From: Maridesulfovibrio sp.
GTDB taxonomy: Bacteria > Desulfobacterota > Desulfovibrionia > Desulfovibrionales > Desulfovibrionaceae
DNA length: 64,000 bases
Assembly (NCBI RefSeq): GCF_963677005.1
Contig: NZ_OY781616.1
Coordinates: forward strand, 875,501-939,500
Direction: 5' to 3'
Shown here: piece after piece, positions 1 to 9,224 of the stretch
How positions within the stretch are numbered: position 1 is the stretch's first letter
Layout: every line of letters starts with the position of its first letter
Made by a program: the position numbers and the translations under genes
Notes under the pieces: model-generated
Databases searched by the model: none
What the model saw: only the letters and a program-made list of their open reading frames with translations
What the model was told of the DNA's origin: nothing

Positions 1-1
1 G

Positions 2-1984
2 GACCTTGATGACAAACCGCAGCTGACCCAGGCCTGCGGAGCCCTGCTGGCCTACCTGCGCCAGACGCAGATGCAGGAGTTCTCTCATCTTGGTGAATTC
101 AGGCCGCTCAACCTGACCAAACATATGATTCTGGACGAAGTCACCGAGCGCAATCTTGAGCTTTTCAAACGTCTGGACGGTAAAAAAGGCAAAGGCACCC
201 TGCTGGCCGTGCTGGACAGAACCATCACCCCCATGGGCGGGAGGCTGCTGAATATAAGGTTGAAACAGCCGTGGAGAGATCTTGCGCCCATTGAGCATAA
301 CCAAAGAGCGGTCACTTTTTTCTTTGAAGACGATTCCCTGCGTTCCGGAGTGCGTGAACTTCTGGACACCGTTTACGACCTTGAACGTCTTTCCACCCGT
401 GTTGTGCTCGGCCGGGCAACTCCCAGAGATTTTATCGGGCTGCGACAGAGTCTGAAAACTCTGCCCCCCATTCAGGAATTTCTGCTTCAGGCCGCCCGCC
501 GGACAGACGAGGAAAGCCGGAGCATGGCCCCTGCCCTGCGGTCCATCATTTCAAAATGGGACAACATGCAGGATGTGGCAGATCTGCTTGAGAGGGCTCT
601 CGTGGACAACCCGCCTCCGGTCATGACCGAGGGAGGTCTTTTCAAGACCGGTTTCAATCCCGAACTGGACGAGCTGATCCAACTGACCGAGCACGGAGAA
701 TCCACCCTGGCCGATCTGCTTGAGCGTGAAAAGGAAAGCAACGATCTTCCCAAGCTTAAAATGGGTTTCAACAAGGTCTTCGGATATTATTTCGAGCTTT
801 CCAAGGCTTTCAAGGGACAGGTGCCTGAGTATTTCGAACGCCGTCAGACTCTGGTCAACAGCGAGCGTTACATCACTCCGCAGCTCAAGGAGCTTGAGGA
901 CAAACTTCTTTCCGCATCGGAAAAACGCAAGACCCTTGAATACGGTATGTTCCAGAAAATCCGTGAGGAAGTAGCCGCCAACCGCAGCCGGTTCATGTTC
1001 ATGGCCGATGCCATTGCCGCTGTTGATTTCTGGCAGGGACTTGCCGAGGCCGCGAGGGTTAACCGCTGGGTCTGCCCGGAAGTGCATGCGGGCATGGAAA
1101 TAGTCATTGAAGAAGGACGGCATCCGGTTGTGGAAGCCGTACAGGGATCGGCCAATTACATACCCAACTCGCTGACCATTGACGAAAAAAGGCGGATACT
1201 GCTGATAACCGGTCCCAACATGGCCGGTAAGTCAACAGTTCTGCGCCAGATTGCGATTATGGGCATAATGGCCCAGATAGGTTCGTACATCCCCGCCTAC
1301 AAGGGGCGTATCGGGCTTATGGACCGTGTCTTTTCACGAGTCGGGGCTTCTGACAATCTTGCTCAGGGACAGTCCACATTCATGGTTGAAATGATGGAAA
1401 CGGCCCGCATACTGCGTCAGGCCTCCATGCGCAGCCTGGTTATTCTTGATGAGATCGGCCGCGGAACCAGCACATTTGACGGTCTGGCTCTGGCCTGGGC
1501 CGTTGTAGAGGAGCTTTCCCGCCGGGCCCGAGGAGGAATCCGAACTCTGTTCGCTACTCACTACCATGAATTGACTTCCCTTGAGGGAGTTATTGAGGGG
1601 CTGCGCAATTTCAATATTGCGGTGCGGGAATGGAAAGGCGATATCCTTTTTCTGCGCAGGCTGGTACCCGGACCTGCCGACAAGAGCTACGGCATCGAGG
1701 TGGCAAGGCTTGCCGGGGTACCCAAACCTGTAGTAGTCAGGGCTAGGGAGATTCTGGCCGATCTGGAGGAAAAATCCGGGGAAGGCGGGCACGGCTCACA
1801 TGTGACTGCTGTTCAGTCCGTACTGCCCGGCATGGGCTGCGTCGGCTCCGACAGGAAAAACGGAGTTCCGCCGGAAGAACATGCCGTGGTCAAGGCCCTG
1901 CGTGATCTTGATGTTAACGGGCTTTCGCCCATAGAAGCGCTTACCCTGCTTAATCAGTGGAAAACATCACTGGGAGATAATTGA
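2..1984 (+). CDS. mutS: DNA mismatch repair protein MutS (5' end outside window)
   Basis: About 660 C-terminal residues are visible; the frame is open to the window edge, so the N-terminal mismatch-recognition domain lies upstream. The visible part holds the connector/lever and clamp regions and then the ABC-type ATPase: Walker A GPNMAGKST, the MutS signature DEIGRGTSTFDG, and the FATHYHEL motif. MutS binds mismatches and recruits MutL in post-replicative repair. The stop codon TGA overlaps the ATG of the following lipoprotein gene by one base, suggesting co-translation. Identification is secure from the ATPase motifs. Confidence 0.97.
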   Translation, partial: DLDDKPQLTQACGALLAYLRQTQMQEFSHLGEFRPLNLTKHMILDEVTERNLELFKRLDGKKGKGTLLAVLDRTITPMGGRLLNIRLKQPWRDLAPIEHNQRAVTFFFEDDSLRSGVRELLDTVYDLERLSTRVVLGRATPRDFIGLRQSLKTLPPIQEFLLQAARRTDEESRSMAPALRSIISKWDNMQDVADLLERALVDNPPPVMTEGGLFKTGFNPELDELIQLTEHGESTLADLLEREKESNDLPKLKMGFNKVFGYYFELSKAFKGQVPEYFERRQTLVNSERYITPQLKELEDKLLSASEKRKTLEYGMFQKIREEVAANRSRFMFMADAIAAVDFWQGLAEAARVNRWVCPEVHAGMEIVIEEGRHPVVEAVQGSANYIPNSLTIDEKRRILLITGPNMAGKSTVLRQIAIMGIMAQIGSYIPAYKGRIGLMDRVFSRVGASDNLAQGQSTFMVEMMETARILRQASMRSLVILDEIGRGTSTFDGLALAWAVVEELSRRARGGIRTLFATHYHELTSLEGVIEGLRNFNIAVREWKGDILFLRRLVPGPADKSYGIEVARLAGVPKPVVVRAREILADLEEKSGEGGHGSHVTAVQSVLPGMGCVGSDRKNGVPPEEHAVVKALRDLDVNGLSPIEALTLLNQWKTSLGDN

Positions 1985-2430
1985 TGAAATATCCTGTTAA
2001 ACGATACATACTGCCTGTCCTGCTGGTTCTTTTGCTTGCCGTTTCCGGCTGCGGCGTAAGCATCTGGCCTTCTCCCCGGAAAAGCGACGATGTCTTTTCT
2101 TTCGTTTCTGTTGAAGGTAAACGGGTCGGCGAGTGCATTAAAGTCATTGTAAAGGTTGACGGGGCATATCAAAATGTGGAAAATTTAAGTCTTCAATTCC
2201 AAGCCGACGGTTCCGGTCCCGGAGAAGGCTGTCCTTCCTGTCCTTTTTTCCCGGCAATTCGCAAAGATTTTGTGCCCGGCTCCGAAGGTATTCAATCTGA
2301 CGGCCCCACTTTCGTATTCAGCGAATGTGGACTTGATCCCTCAAAAAGCTATCGTTGGAGAGTCGTGGCGCGTAACGCTTACGATGCACTCGGGGTAGTT
2401 ATCTCCGATGTGTACACGGCTATACCTTAA
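1984..2430 (+). CDS. Putative lipoprotein, unknown function
   Basis: 148 residues. The N-terminus has a basic start, a hydrophobic stretch and a lipobox (AVSGCG), so it should be lipid-anchored in the envelope. The start is the ATG overlapping the mutS stop. The mature part has a CPSCPFF segment and a GLDPSKSYRWRV stretch, which could be a small beta-sandwich, but I do not recognise a family. It sits between mutS and lysA and may be co-transcribed with both. Confidence 0.75.
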   Translation: MKYPVKRYILPVLLVLLLAVSGCGVSIWPSPRKSDDVFSFVSVEGKRVGECIKVIVKVDGAYQNVENLSLQFQADGSGPGEGCPSCPFFPAIRKDFVPGSEGIQSDGPTFVFSECGLDPSKSYRWRVVARNAYDALGVVISDVYTAIP

Positions 2431-2453
2431 TTAATTTATGGAGTTCTTCCACC

Positions 2454-3692
2454 ATGCATCATTTTGAATTCAAAGATAATGTCCTTCATGCTGAAAATAT
2501 CAGCATTCCCGAACTCGCAAACGAGTACGGAACTCCCCTTTACGTTTATTCGGCCGCAACCCTGCGCAGACATTTTGAAGCCTTCGACTCTGCATTCACC
2601 GGACTTGAGCACATGACCTGCTACTCCGTGAAGGCAAACTCCAACCTCAGTGTTCTCAAGCTTCTGGCCGAGATGGGCGCGGGTATGGATATCGTTTCCG
2701 GCGGAGAACTCTACCGGGCTTTGAAAGCAGGTGTTCCGGCAAGCAAAATCGTGTACTCCGGCGTAGGTAAAAAAGCCTACGAGATTGCAGAAGCCCTCAA
2801 GGCCGACATTCTCATGTTCAATGTGGAATCCGTGGCTGAACTGCACAAGATCAATGAAGTTGCCGGGTCCATGAACAAGACCGCACGCATCAGCTTCCGC
2901 ATCAACCCGGACGTTGACCCCAAGACCCACCCCTACATTTCCACGGGGATGAAAAAGAACAAGTTCGGTCTGGACATGGCAACCGCCAAGGAAGCCTACA
3001 AGACCGCAGGAGAACTCCCCAACGTAAACCCGGTGGGCATGGACTGCCATATCGGTTCACAGCTGACCACCATCGAACCTTTCCTGGAAGCTCTGGGTAA
3101 ACTTCTCGCCTTCAGAGATGAACTTTCCGCAATGGGAATCACGATTGAACATCTCGACCTCGGTGGAGGACTCGGTATCACCTATGATGAGGAAACTCCT
3201 CCTCATCCCAAAGAATTCGGCGAGGCCCTGAGCAAGGCTCTGGCCGGCAAGGGACTTAAAGTCATCCTTGAACCGGGCCGTGTGATTGCCGGAAACTCCG
3301 GAATTCTGGTTACGGAAGTGGTCTACACCAAGAAGACCCCGACCAAGGATTTTCTTATTGTGGACGCTGCAATGAACGACCTCGTGCGTCCTTCACTGTA
3401 TCAGTCCTACCATAATATCGGGGAAGTGGTTAAGAACGAGCGCCCTGAGGTCGACTACGACGTGGTCGGTCCCATCTGCGAATCAGGCGATTTCCTTGCC
3501 AAGGACCGTAAACTTCCTGAAATCAAACAGGGAGAGCTGCTGGCCGTATATTCCGCCGGTGCGTACGGTTTTTCAATGTCATCCAACTACAACTCCAGAC
3601 TCAGGGCTGCTGAAATCATTGTAGACGGAGATGACGTCATTATTGCCCGCAGAAGGGAAACCTACGAAGATTTGCTTAATCTCGAAGCTTAA
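2454..3692 (+). CDS. lysA: Diaminopimelate decarboxylase
   Basis: 412 residues, normal length. It converts meso-diaminopimelate to L-lysine with PLP. Visible motifs are the PLP-lysine region YSVKAN (about residue 60), the HIGSQ motif, the glycine-rich LDLGGGLGI phosphate-binding loop, EPGRVIAGN, and the C-terminal CESGDF and GAYGFSMSSNYN motifs of the alanine racemase-like fold III family. A strong hairpin terminator follows it. Meso-DAP is also a peptidoglycan precursor, so this is the last lysine-specific step. Confidence 0.96.
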   Translation: MHHFEFKDNVLHAENISIPELANEYGTPLYVYSAATLRRHFEAFDSAFTGLEHMTCYSVKANSNLSVLKLLAEMGAGMDIVSGGELYRALKAGVPASKIVYSGVGKKAYEIAEALKADILMFNVESVAELHKINEVAGSMNKTARISFRINPDVDPKTHPYISTGMKKNKFGLDMATAKEAYKTAGELPNVNPVGMDCHIGSQLTTIEPFLEALGKLLAFRDELSAMGITIEHLDLGGGLGITYDEETPPHPKEFGEALSKALAGKGLKVILEPGRVIAGNSGILVTEVVYTKKTPTKDFLIVDAAMNDLVRPSLYQSYHNIGEVVKNERPEVDYDVVGPICESGDFLAKDRKLPEIKQGELLAVYSAGAYGFSMSSNYNSRLRAAEIIVDGDDVIIARRRETYEDLLNLEA

Positions 3693-3704
3693 ACAATATT
3701 CATT

Positions 3705-3741
3705 CACAGGCCGGAAAATGTTTTCCGGCCTGTGGTGTTTT
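3705..3741 (+). terminator. Rho-independent terminator after lysA
   Basis: A perfect 14-bp inverted repeat (CACAGGCCGGAAAA with TTTTCCGGCCTGTG, 2-base loop) is followed by GTGTTTT. It lies just before rsmE and would separate lysA from the next operon. The T tract is short, so partial readthrough is possible. Confidence 0.8.
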
Positions 3742-3753
3742 CAACGGTAGCCT

Positions 3754-4494
3754 ATGTCCCGTCTCAATTCGTTCTATCTTCCTCCGGAAAACTGGCACTC
3801 TCCATTTGTACTTGATGGCGGAGAGGCCCGGCACATGATTAAAGTCCTGCGGACGCGCACCGGAGATGTTGTCAGACTTTTTGACGGATGCGGCAGGGAC
3901 GGGCTTTTTAAAGTCACCTCCCTCACCAGGACGAGTGTTGCCCTTGAGCTTGAAGAAGAGAAAATTCATCCGGATCACAGAGGACTCAGCGTGGCTATCG
4001 GCTGGAACAAGTCCTCGCGGCGCGGGTGGATTCTCGAAAAGGCGGTCGAGCTTGAGGCTCGGAGAATAATTTTTTTTCAAAGCGAGTTCAGTCAGGGAAA
4101 GATTCCCGCGGAAGTCAAGGATTCGTGGACTGAAAAACTGGTCACTGCCGCCAAGCAGTGCGGTAATTCGTGGTTGCCAGAACTTATGGTGGTCAAAGGG
4201 TCGATGGACTCTTTGGTTGAAGTCTCCGAGGAATATTCGGACCGGCTGCTGCTATGGGAAAAAGCGGATAACGAATCCGTTCCGGACTTTTCCGTCCTTG
4301 CCGGGGAATCCGTTCTTGCCGTAATCGGTCCTGAGGGGGGATTCAGTTCCCGCGAAGCAGAATTCATGATCGAGAGCGGTTTCAGATCCATAAGTCTGGG
4401 GAAAAGTATTCTCAGGTGGGAAACAGCCGCCCTGCTCTGTCTTGGTGCTGCCTATCTGGAACGGCAGAAAGCGATGCCGGGAGAATCAGAATGA
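3754..4494 (+). CDS. rsmE: 16S rRNA (uracil(1498)-N3)-methyltransferase
   Basis: 246 residues, usual RsmE length. This SPOUT-class enzyme methylates U1498 of 16S rRNA with SAM. Motifs seen: GEARHMIKVLR near the N-terminus (PUA-like part), the EKAVELEARRIIFFQSEFS core, TAAKQCGNSWLPEL, and the knot region IGPEGGFSSREAEF followed by LGKSILRWETA. The last four bases overlap the rarA start (ATGA), so the two are translationally coupled. Confidence 0.94.
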   Translation: MSRLNSFYLPPENWHSPFVLDGGEARHMIKVLRTRTGDVVRLFDGCGRDGLFKVTSLTRTSVALELEEEKIHPDHRGLSVAIGWNKSSRRGWILEKAVELEARRIIFFQSEFSQGKIPAEVKDSWTEKLVTAAKQCGNSWLPELMVVKGSMDSLVEVSEEYSDRLLLWEKADNESVPDFSVLAGESVLAVIGPEGGFSSREAEFMIESGFRSISLGKSILRWETAALLCLGAAYLERQKAMPGESE

Positions 4495-5756
4495 AGCTGG
4501 AATTGACCGATACCCAGCCGCTGGCCGATCGTATCCGGCCCGGAAATATAGATGAATTTGTCGGACAGAATCATATCCGGGAAAGAATCGAAGCCTTTGA
4601 ACGCTCCAAGAGACTGCCCAGCCTTCTGCTGTTCGGCCCTCCGGGGTGTGGAAAATCAACGCTTGCGTTGCTGCTTGCCAAATCCACCGGGCGCCATTAT
4701 GTGCGCATCAGCGCTCCGGAGGCCGGAATAGCCGCCCTGCGCAAGCAGCTTGCGGGGATGGACATTCTCATCCTTGACGAACTGCACCGTTTTTCCAAGG
4801 CGCAGCAGGACTTCTTTTTGCCCATTCTGGAATCCGGCGAAATCACTCTGCTGGCCACCACAACCGAGAACCCATCTTTCAGTGTAACCAGGCAGCTGCT
4901 TTCCCGGTTGCATGTTCTTCGGCTGAGGTCGCTTACCAAGGTTGATCTCATCGCCATCTGCAAACGGGCCTGCGAAGAACTGGAGATTACACTGGAAGCG
5001 GACAGCCTGAGCCTCATTGCATCTCTTGCCGGAGGCGACGGGCGTACTCTGCTTAACCTTCTTGAATACACGGCCCAACTGCCCGAAGAAAAAAGGCATG
5101 CCGACAATCTGCGCGGGATTCTGCCGGATACCGTGATCCGCGGTGACCGGGACGGAGATTCGCATTATGAGCTGGCTTCGGCGCTGATAAAATCCATTCG
5201 CGGCAGCGATCCGGATGCAGCCCTCTACTATCTGGGCTGCCTGATAGAAAGCGGCGAGGACCCCAAGTTCATTACCCGCAGGCTGATCATTTCCGCAGGT
5301 GAAGACATCGGGCTGGCCGACCCTTATGCCATGACTCTTGCCGTATCATGTCAGCAGGCTGTGGAATTCATCGGCATGCCGGAAGGATTCATCCCCATGT
5401 CTGAGACGGCTGTATATCTGGCCCTTGCTCCCAAAAGTAACAGTTCCTACGCCGCCTATCACGCTGTGAAGATGGAAATCCGTCAGAACGGAATGCTTCC
5501 TGTTCCTCTGCATCTGCGCAACGCAACGACAAACCTGCAGAAGGAATGGGGCTATGGCCGAAACTACAAGTACCCCCACTCTTTTCCCCGCGGCTATGTG
5601 GATCAGGAATATCTGCCGCCGGAGATTGCGGACCGGACCTTTTATACTCCCAAGGATCAGGGTGAAGAGCCCCGGTTGAATGCATGGCTGCAGGGACAGC
5701 GGAGATCCTCGCGTCCTCGGATGGATATCAATTCTCTGGGGAATAAGAAAAAGTAG
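4491..5756 (+). CDS. rarA: Replication-associated recombination protein A (RarA/MgsA AAA+ ATPase)
   Basis: 421 residues from the ATG that overlaps the rsmE stop; an upstream in-frame start would extend into rsmE and is unlikely. AAA+ motifs: Walker A GPPGCGKST, Walker B DELHRF, sensor ATTENPSF. The C-terminal half has the RarA/WRNIP1 hallmarks (SAGEDIGLADP, YLALAPKSNSSY, KYPHSFPRGYVDQEYLP). The protein acts at stalled replication forks and interacts with SSB in the known family. Confidence 0.95.
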   Translation: MKLELTDTQPLADRIRPGNIDEFVGQNHIRERIEAFERSKRLPSLLLFGPPGCGKSTLALLLAKSTGRHYVRISAPEAGIAALRKQLAGMDILILDELHRFSKAQQDFFLPILESGEITLLATTTENPSFSVTRQLLSRLHVLRLRSLTKVDLIAICKRACEELEITLEADSLSLIASLAGGDGRTLLNLLEYTAQLPEEKRHADNLRGILPDTVIRGDRDGDSHYELASALIKSIRGSDPDAALYYLGCLIESGEDPKFITRRLIISAGEDIGLADPYAMTLAVSCQQAVEFIGMPEGFIPMSETAVYLALAPKSNSSYAAYHAVKMEIRQNGMLPVPLHLRNATTNLQKEWGYGRNYKYPHSFPRGYVDQEYLPPEIADRTFYTPKDQGEEPRLNAWLQGQRRSSRPRMDINSLGNKKK

Positions 5757-5843
5757 TTTTTGCAGGTATCTTCGTCTAAATCATTGCCAGTATCTGTCAC
5801 GGGGTGTATTATTCAAAATAAACTTCTGTGCCGGGATGCGGTA

Positions 5844-6962
5844 ATGACCTCATTCAATTCTATCATAATAGAAAATATAATCGAAAGTCTTGACGTCGGC
5901 CTGATGGTTCTGTCCCACGAGGGAAAGATTATTTACCTCAACAAGGCTGTGTGCGAGATACTGGGACTCAACCGGGAAGAACACCTCGGTTTTGGGTGGG
6001 GCGAACTGTTTATTACTGATGAAATTTCAAATGCGGAATTTAATCAGGTCGTATTGGATGTGATTATGGAGCAGTCCATAGGGCTGAAGCATGTTGTCCC
6101 ATTCAGACCGAAAGGCTACGTCTGTCTTAAACGTCTTTCAATCACCTCCTCTTTTCTTACCGAGAATGAAACCGACATCGGCATGGTTTTCCTGTTTGAG
6201 GATATAACCGAGATTTATAATGCCGAACAGCGTGAAAAGAAGATCCTGTCCCGCAATGTGGAACTCCAAAAAGAACGAATCGAAGGGCTGGACTCTCTTG
6301 CTCAGGCTGTAGCACATCAGGTACTGAATCCGACCACAGTCATCGGCGGAATGGCCAATATCATTTCGCGCAAGCTGCCCGAGGGAGACCCTTTGAAGCG
6401 GGACGTGCAGATTATCACCGAGGAAGCGCTCAAGCTGGAAGGACTGGTGGCTGCGGTGCGGACCTATTCGGAAATTCCCAAACCGCAGCCTGTGGAAGTG
6501 CACGTGCGGGATTTTTTTATAGAAGCCGGTATAAACGCCAACAGGATACTGTCCCGCATAGGCGAAGCCATAGAATTAAGGCTGGATTGTTCGGTCGATA
6601 CAATGATGGTCGGAAAAAGCCTGTTTATGACGGCCGTTGTGGAACTGCTTTTGAACGCCAGCAATTTCACTCCTGAAAAAGTTACGGATGTCCATGTAAA
6701 GGTGGAAAGCATCTTCAAGAAAGTGGTGATCAGAATAATCGACCACGGCATGGGCATAGCCGAGCCATACCTCGGACATGTGCTGGACCCGTTTTTTTCG
6801 ACCAAGGCCAAAGGGGTCGGCATGGGACTTTCGAGGGTTAAAAAGATAATTTTCGAGCATCACGGAAAACTTACCGTGGAAAGCCCCGGTCCGGGAAAAG
6901 GCACAACGGTCACCATTGAACTGCCCTGCCCCGAAAATAATTGCTGCGGGGCCGATGTCTGA
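5844..6962 (+). CDS. PAS-domain sensor histidine kinase
   Basis: About 372 residues from the chosen ATG; a TTG at 5760 would add 28 residues that do not look conserved. An N-terminal PAS domain (ESLDVGLMVLSHEGKIIYLN) is followed by a HisKA-like helix with the H box AVAHQVLNP, then a HATPase_c domain with an N box (ELLLNASNF), DHGMGI, and GVGMGLSRVKKI. No transmembrane segment is visible, so it is probably cytoplasmic. No response regulator is adjacent. It converges on the HDOD gene with an 8-bp gap. Confidence 0.88.
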   Translation: MTSFNSIIIENIIESLDVGLMVLSHEGKIIYLNKAVCEILGLNREEHLGFGWGELFITDEISNAEFNQVVLDVIMEQSIGLKHVVPFRPKGYVCLKRLSITSSFLTENETDIGMVFLFEDITEIYNAEQREKKILSRNVELQKERIEGLDSLAQAVAHQVLNPTTVIGGMANIISRKLPEGDPLKRDVQIITEEALKLEGLVAAVRTYSEIPKPQPVEVHVRDFFIEAGINANRILSRIGEAIELRLDCSVDTMMVGKSLFMTAVVELLLNASNFTPEKVTDVHVKVESIFKKVVIRIIDHGMGIAEPYLGHVLDPFFSTKAKGVGMGLSRVKKIIFEHHGKLTVESPGPGKGTTVTIELPCPENNCCGADV

Positions 6963-6970
6963 CCTGCCTA

Positions 6971-8188
6971 TCAGAAAAAACTGGAAAACAGTTCTTTTAT
7001 CCTGCTGTCGTAATCATGTACTATCTGAACAAGCATTTCTTCATCCACTCCCAGTTTTTCCGGAAGAGTTTCATCCACGCCGGGAATAGCGTACATGCCT
7101 CCATCGGCCAGACCGACGGCAAGTGCGAGATTGTCGGCCAGTTGCAGTATTCCTGCTTCCTTGTAGTGGTTTGAAAGGCTGGGGTTATGGTGGGACGCGA
7201 TAATATCGATCAGTGATTCCGGGAAACTCCATCTTTCAAACATTGCCCTTGCAACCTCGGTATGATTGAAACCGAGTACCATATCTTCGGCTTCCACCAG
7301 CGGAATGAAATTTTCCCGGGCATGAATCATTGTCTGCACCGCGCTGCAAGGCATTTTCTTGAACAGAATCAGCCGACCAGCATCGTGAAGCAGTCCGGCG
7401 GTGAACATTTCCTCCGGCACCACTCCGTCCATCTGCTCGGCTATGACCTTGCTGAAAACAGCACAGGTCAATGAATGCAGCCAGAAAGTGCGCATGTCGA
7501 TCAATTCCGGCGGGATATCCCTAAAATAGCCGATGGTGGAAAGTCCCAGTGCCAGAGTGCACAACTCCCGCCCGCCGATCAGAGCAACAGCTCTTACCAG
7601 CGAGCTTATTTCAGATGGAAAGCCGTAAAGAGGACTGTTGACCAGTTTAAGCAGTTGTGTGGACAGCCCTACATCCAGCCCCACGACCTCCGCTATCTGC
7701 TGTGCCGAGGTATTCGGATCGGTTACCGCTTCCTTGACTTTGAAAAATATATCCGGAAATGAAGCCAGCTTCAGTTCATCATCCACAATGTCTTTTACAG
7801 AGCCTTCATCGCGGTAGAACAGGTCGCGCATATCATCCAGTTCTGTTACGGTCTGTTCCTCGCGGGTGGGAATCCTCCAACCTTCCATGAGTTTCACGGC
7901 TGTTTTGTACACGGCGATATCAAACAGTTTAATGCTTGTAGGATGGCTGTGATCAACAAACATGAAGTAATCCCGGACATAGGTAAAAGCCTTGTCCAGA
8001 CTTGCCTCATCCGGTTCCTGATTTTCGGCAGTGAGGATTTCCACTGTTTCTATTCCCTGTTTTTTGAAAACCGCGATGTTGCTGCGAGTCAGTACCGATC
8101 CGGCAGGTAAAAGCATCCTTCCCGACTGCTTTACATCCGCCCCTAATATCATTCCCGGCTTAACTTCATCTATGAAGATTTTTTTCAT
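6971..8188 (-). CDS. HDOD-domain signalling protein
   Basis: 405 residues. The N-terminal ~100 residues resemble the domain placed before HD/HD-GYP modules in c-di-GMP-type proteins (EVKPGMILGADV...RMLLPAGSVLT). The central and C-terminal part is an HDOD domain (LLKLVNSPLYGFPSEISSLVRA, ALIGGRELCTLAL, TAGLLHDAGRLILF, VLGFNHTEVARAMFERW). HDOD proteins lack the phosphodiesterase residues and act in signalling. The gene follows cheR by 8 bp on the same strand, suggesting an operon linked to chemotaxis or c-di-GMP signalling. Confidence 0.88.
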   Translation of the reverse strand: MKKIFIDEVKPGMILGADVKQSGRMLLPAGSVLTRSNIAVFKKQGIETVEILTAENQEPDEASLDKAFTYVRDYFMFVDHSHPTSIKLFDIAVYKTAVKLMEGWRIPTREEQTVTELDDMRDLFYRDEGSVKDIVDDELKLASFPDIFFKVKEAVTDPNTSAQQIAEVVGLDVGLSTQLLKLVNSPLYGFPSEISSLVRAVALIGGRELCTLALGLSTIGYFRDIPPELIDMRTFWLHSLTCAVFSKVIAEQMDGVVPEEMFTAGLLHDAGRLILFKKMPCSAVQTMIHARENFIPLVEAEDMVLGFNHTEVARAMFERWSFPESLIDIIASHHNPSLSNHYKEAGILQLADNLALAVGLADGGMYAIPGVDETLPEKLGVDEEMLVQIVHDYDSRIKELFSSFF

Positions 8189-8196
8189 CTTTCACC

Positions 8197-9093
8197 TCAA
8201 GGGATAGTGGTCTGTGCTTGGACTTTTCGGTACGAGATAGCGCCTCTATGCTGCTTTGCTCTAAAATCTTTGGTGATCAGATGCAGGGATTCCGAGTGCC
8301 CTACATATAAGTGACCATCATCAAGCAGGTTTGAATAAAACCCGTTGAGAACCTTTTTTTTCATTTCCCTGTCAAAATAAATGATTACATTCCTGCAGAA
8401 TACTACCTGCGACCTGGGTATGACCCGGACTGCCCTTTCGTCATTCAGGTTTATCTTGCCGAAACTGACCAGCTTTTTGACTTCCGGTTTCACTTCAAAA
8501 ACATTGTCATCCAATTGTTTGAAATATTTTGATATAATATTTTGCGGAGTAGCCCTCAAGGCATATTTTGTATAAACGCCCCTTTTGGCCAGATTAAGCA
8601 CGTTTGTTGAAATATCGTTGGCCGTTATCCGGATTCTCCATTTATTAAAGTCATTCTTTAAGGTTTCGTGCAGAATTATGGACAGAGTATACGGCTCTTC
8701 GCCTGAAGAACAACCGGCAGACCAGATACGTAATTCCCTTCGTCCGGTTTTGTTGCCGATATCAATCAGTTCCTTGAGCGTATAATTGCGAAAGGCGTCA
8801 AGCTGGGGGCCGTCTCTGAAGAAGCTGGTTTCGTTGGTGGTAATCAGTTCCAGCATATTTATTTCTTCCGCTTTGCCTTTTACCCCGTTTTTCAGAAAAT
8901 TGATGTACTCGGTATAAGTTTTGAAACCCAGTTCCGTAAGCCGGTGCGAAAATCTGTTTTCCACCATAAAAGCGCGATTGTCCTGCAGAAAAATTCCTGC
9001 AAGATTATAAACTAGTTCTTTAAATCTGCTGAATTCATCGGGAGTGATCTTGATACTTCCGCTGAATCCTCTTTGGGAAAACAATTGCGCCAT
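8197..9093 (-). CDS. cheR: CheR-type protein-glutamate O-methyltransferase
   Basis: 298 residues. It has an N-terminal CheR_N helical domain and a SAM-dependent methyltransferase core: ELITTNETSFFRDG, IWSAGCSSGEEPYTLSI (SAM site), ITANDIST, VVFCRNVIIYFD, and GHLYVGHSESLH near the C-terminus. CheR methylates glutamates of chemoreceptors. No other che gene is adjacent, so whether it serves the main chemotaxis pathway or an alternative one cannot be told. Confidence 0.94.
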   Translation of the reverse strand: MAQLFSQRGFSGSIKITPDEFSRFKELVYNLAGIFLQDNRAFMVENRFSHRLTELGFKTYTEYINFLKNGVKGKAEEINMLELITTNETSFFRDGPQLDAFRNYTLKELIDIGNKTGRRELRIWSAGCSSGEEPYTLSIILHETLKNDFNKWRIRITANDISTNVLNLAKRGVYTKYALRATPQNIISKYFKQLDDNVFEVKPEVKKLVSFGKINLNDERAVRVIPRSQVVFCRNVIIYFDREMKKKVLNGFYSNLLDDGHLYVGHSESLHLITKDFRAKQHRGAISYRKVQAQTTIP

Positions 9094-9224
9094 ATGAGAT
9101 TCTCATGAGCTGCTTTATTTAATGGACTTCCTGTCCGTCATTTCTATCTGTTCCGTTTATTTGTTTTGATTGTTATCTATATTTACAAACCTGTCTAAAA
9201 AGTAAAGCCGCTGACAGCCTGTTT

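Noticed and set aside
5760..5843. Upstream TTG start for the histidine kinase
   Set aside because: The extra residues are not PAS-like and no ribosome site precedes the TTG.
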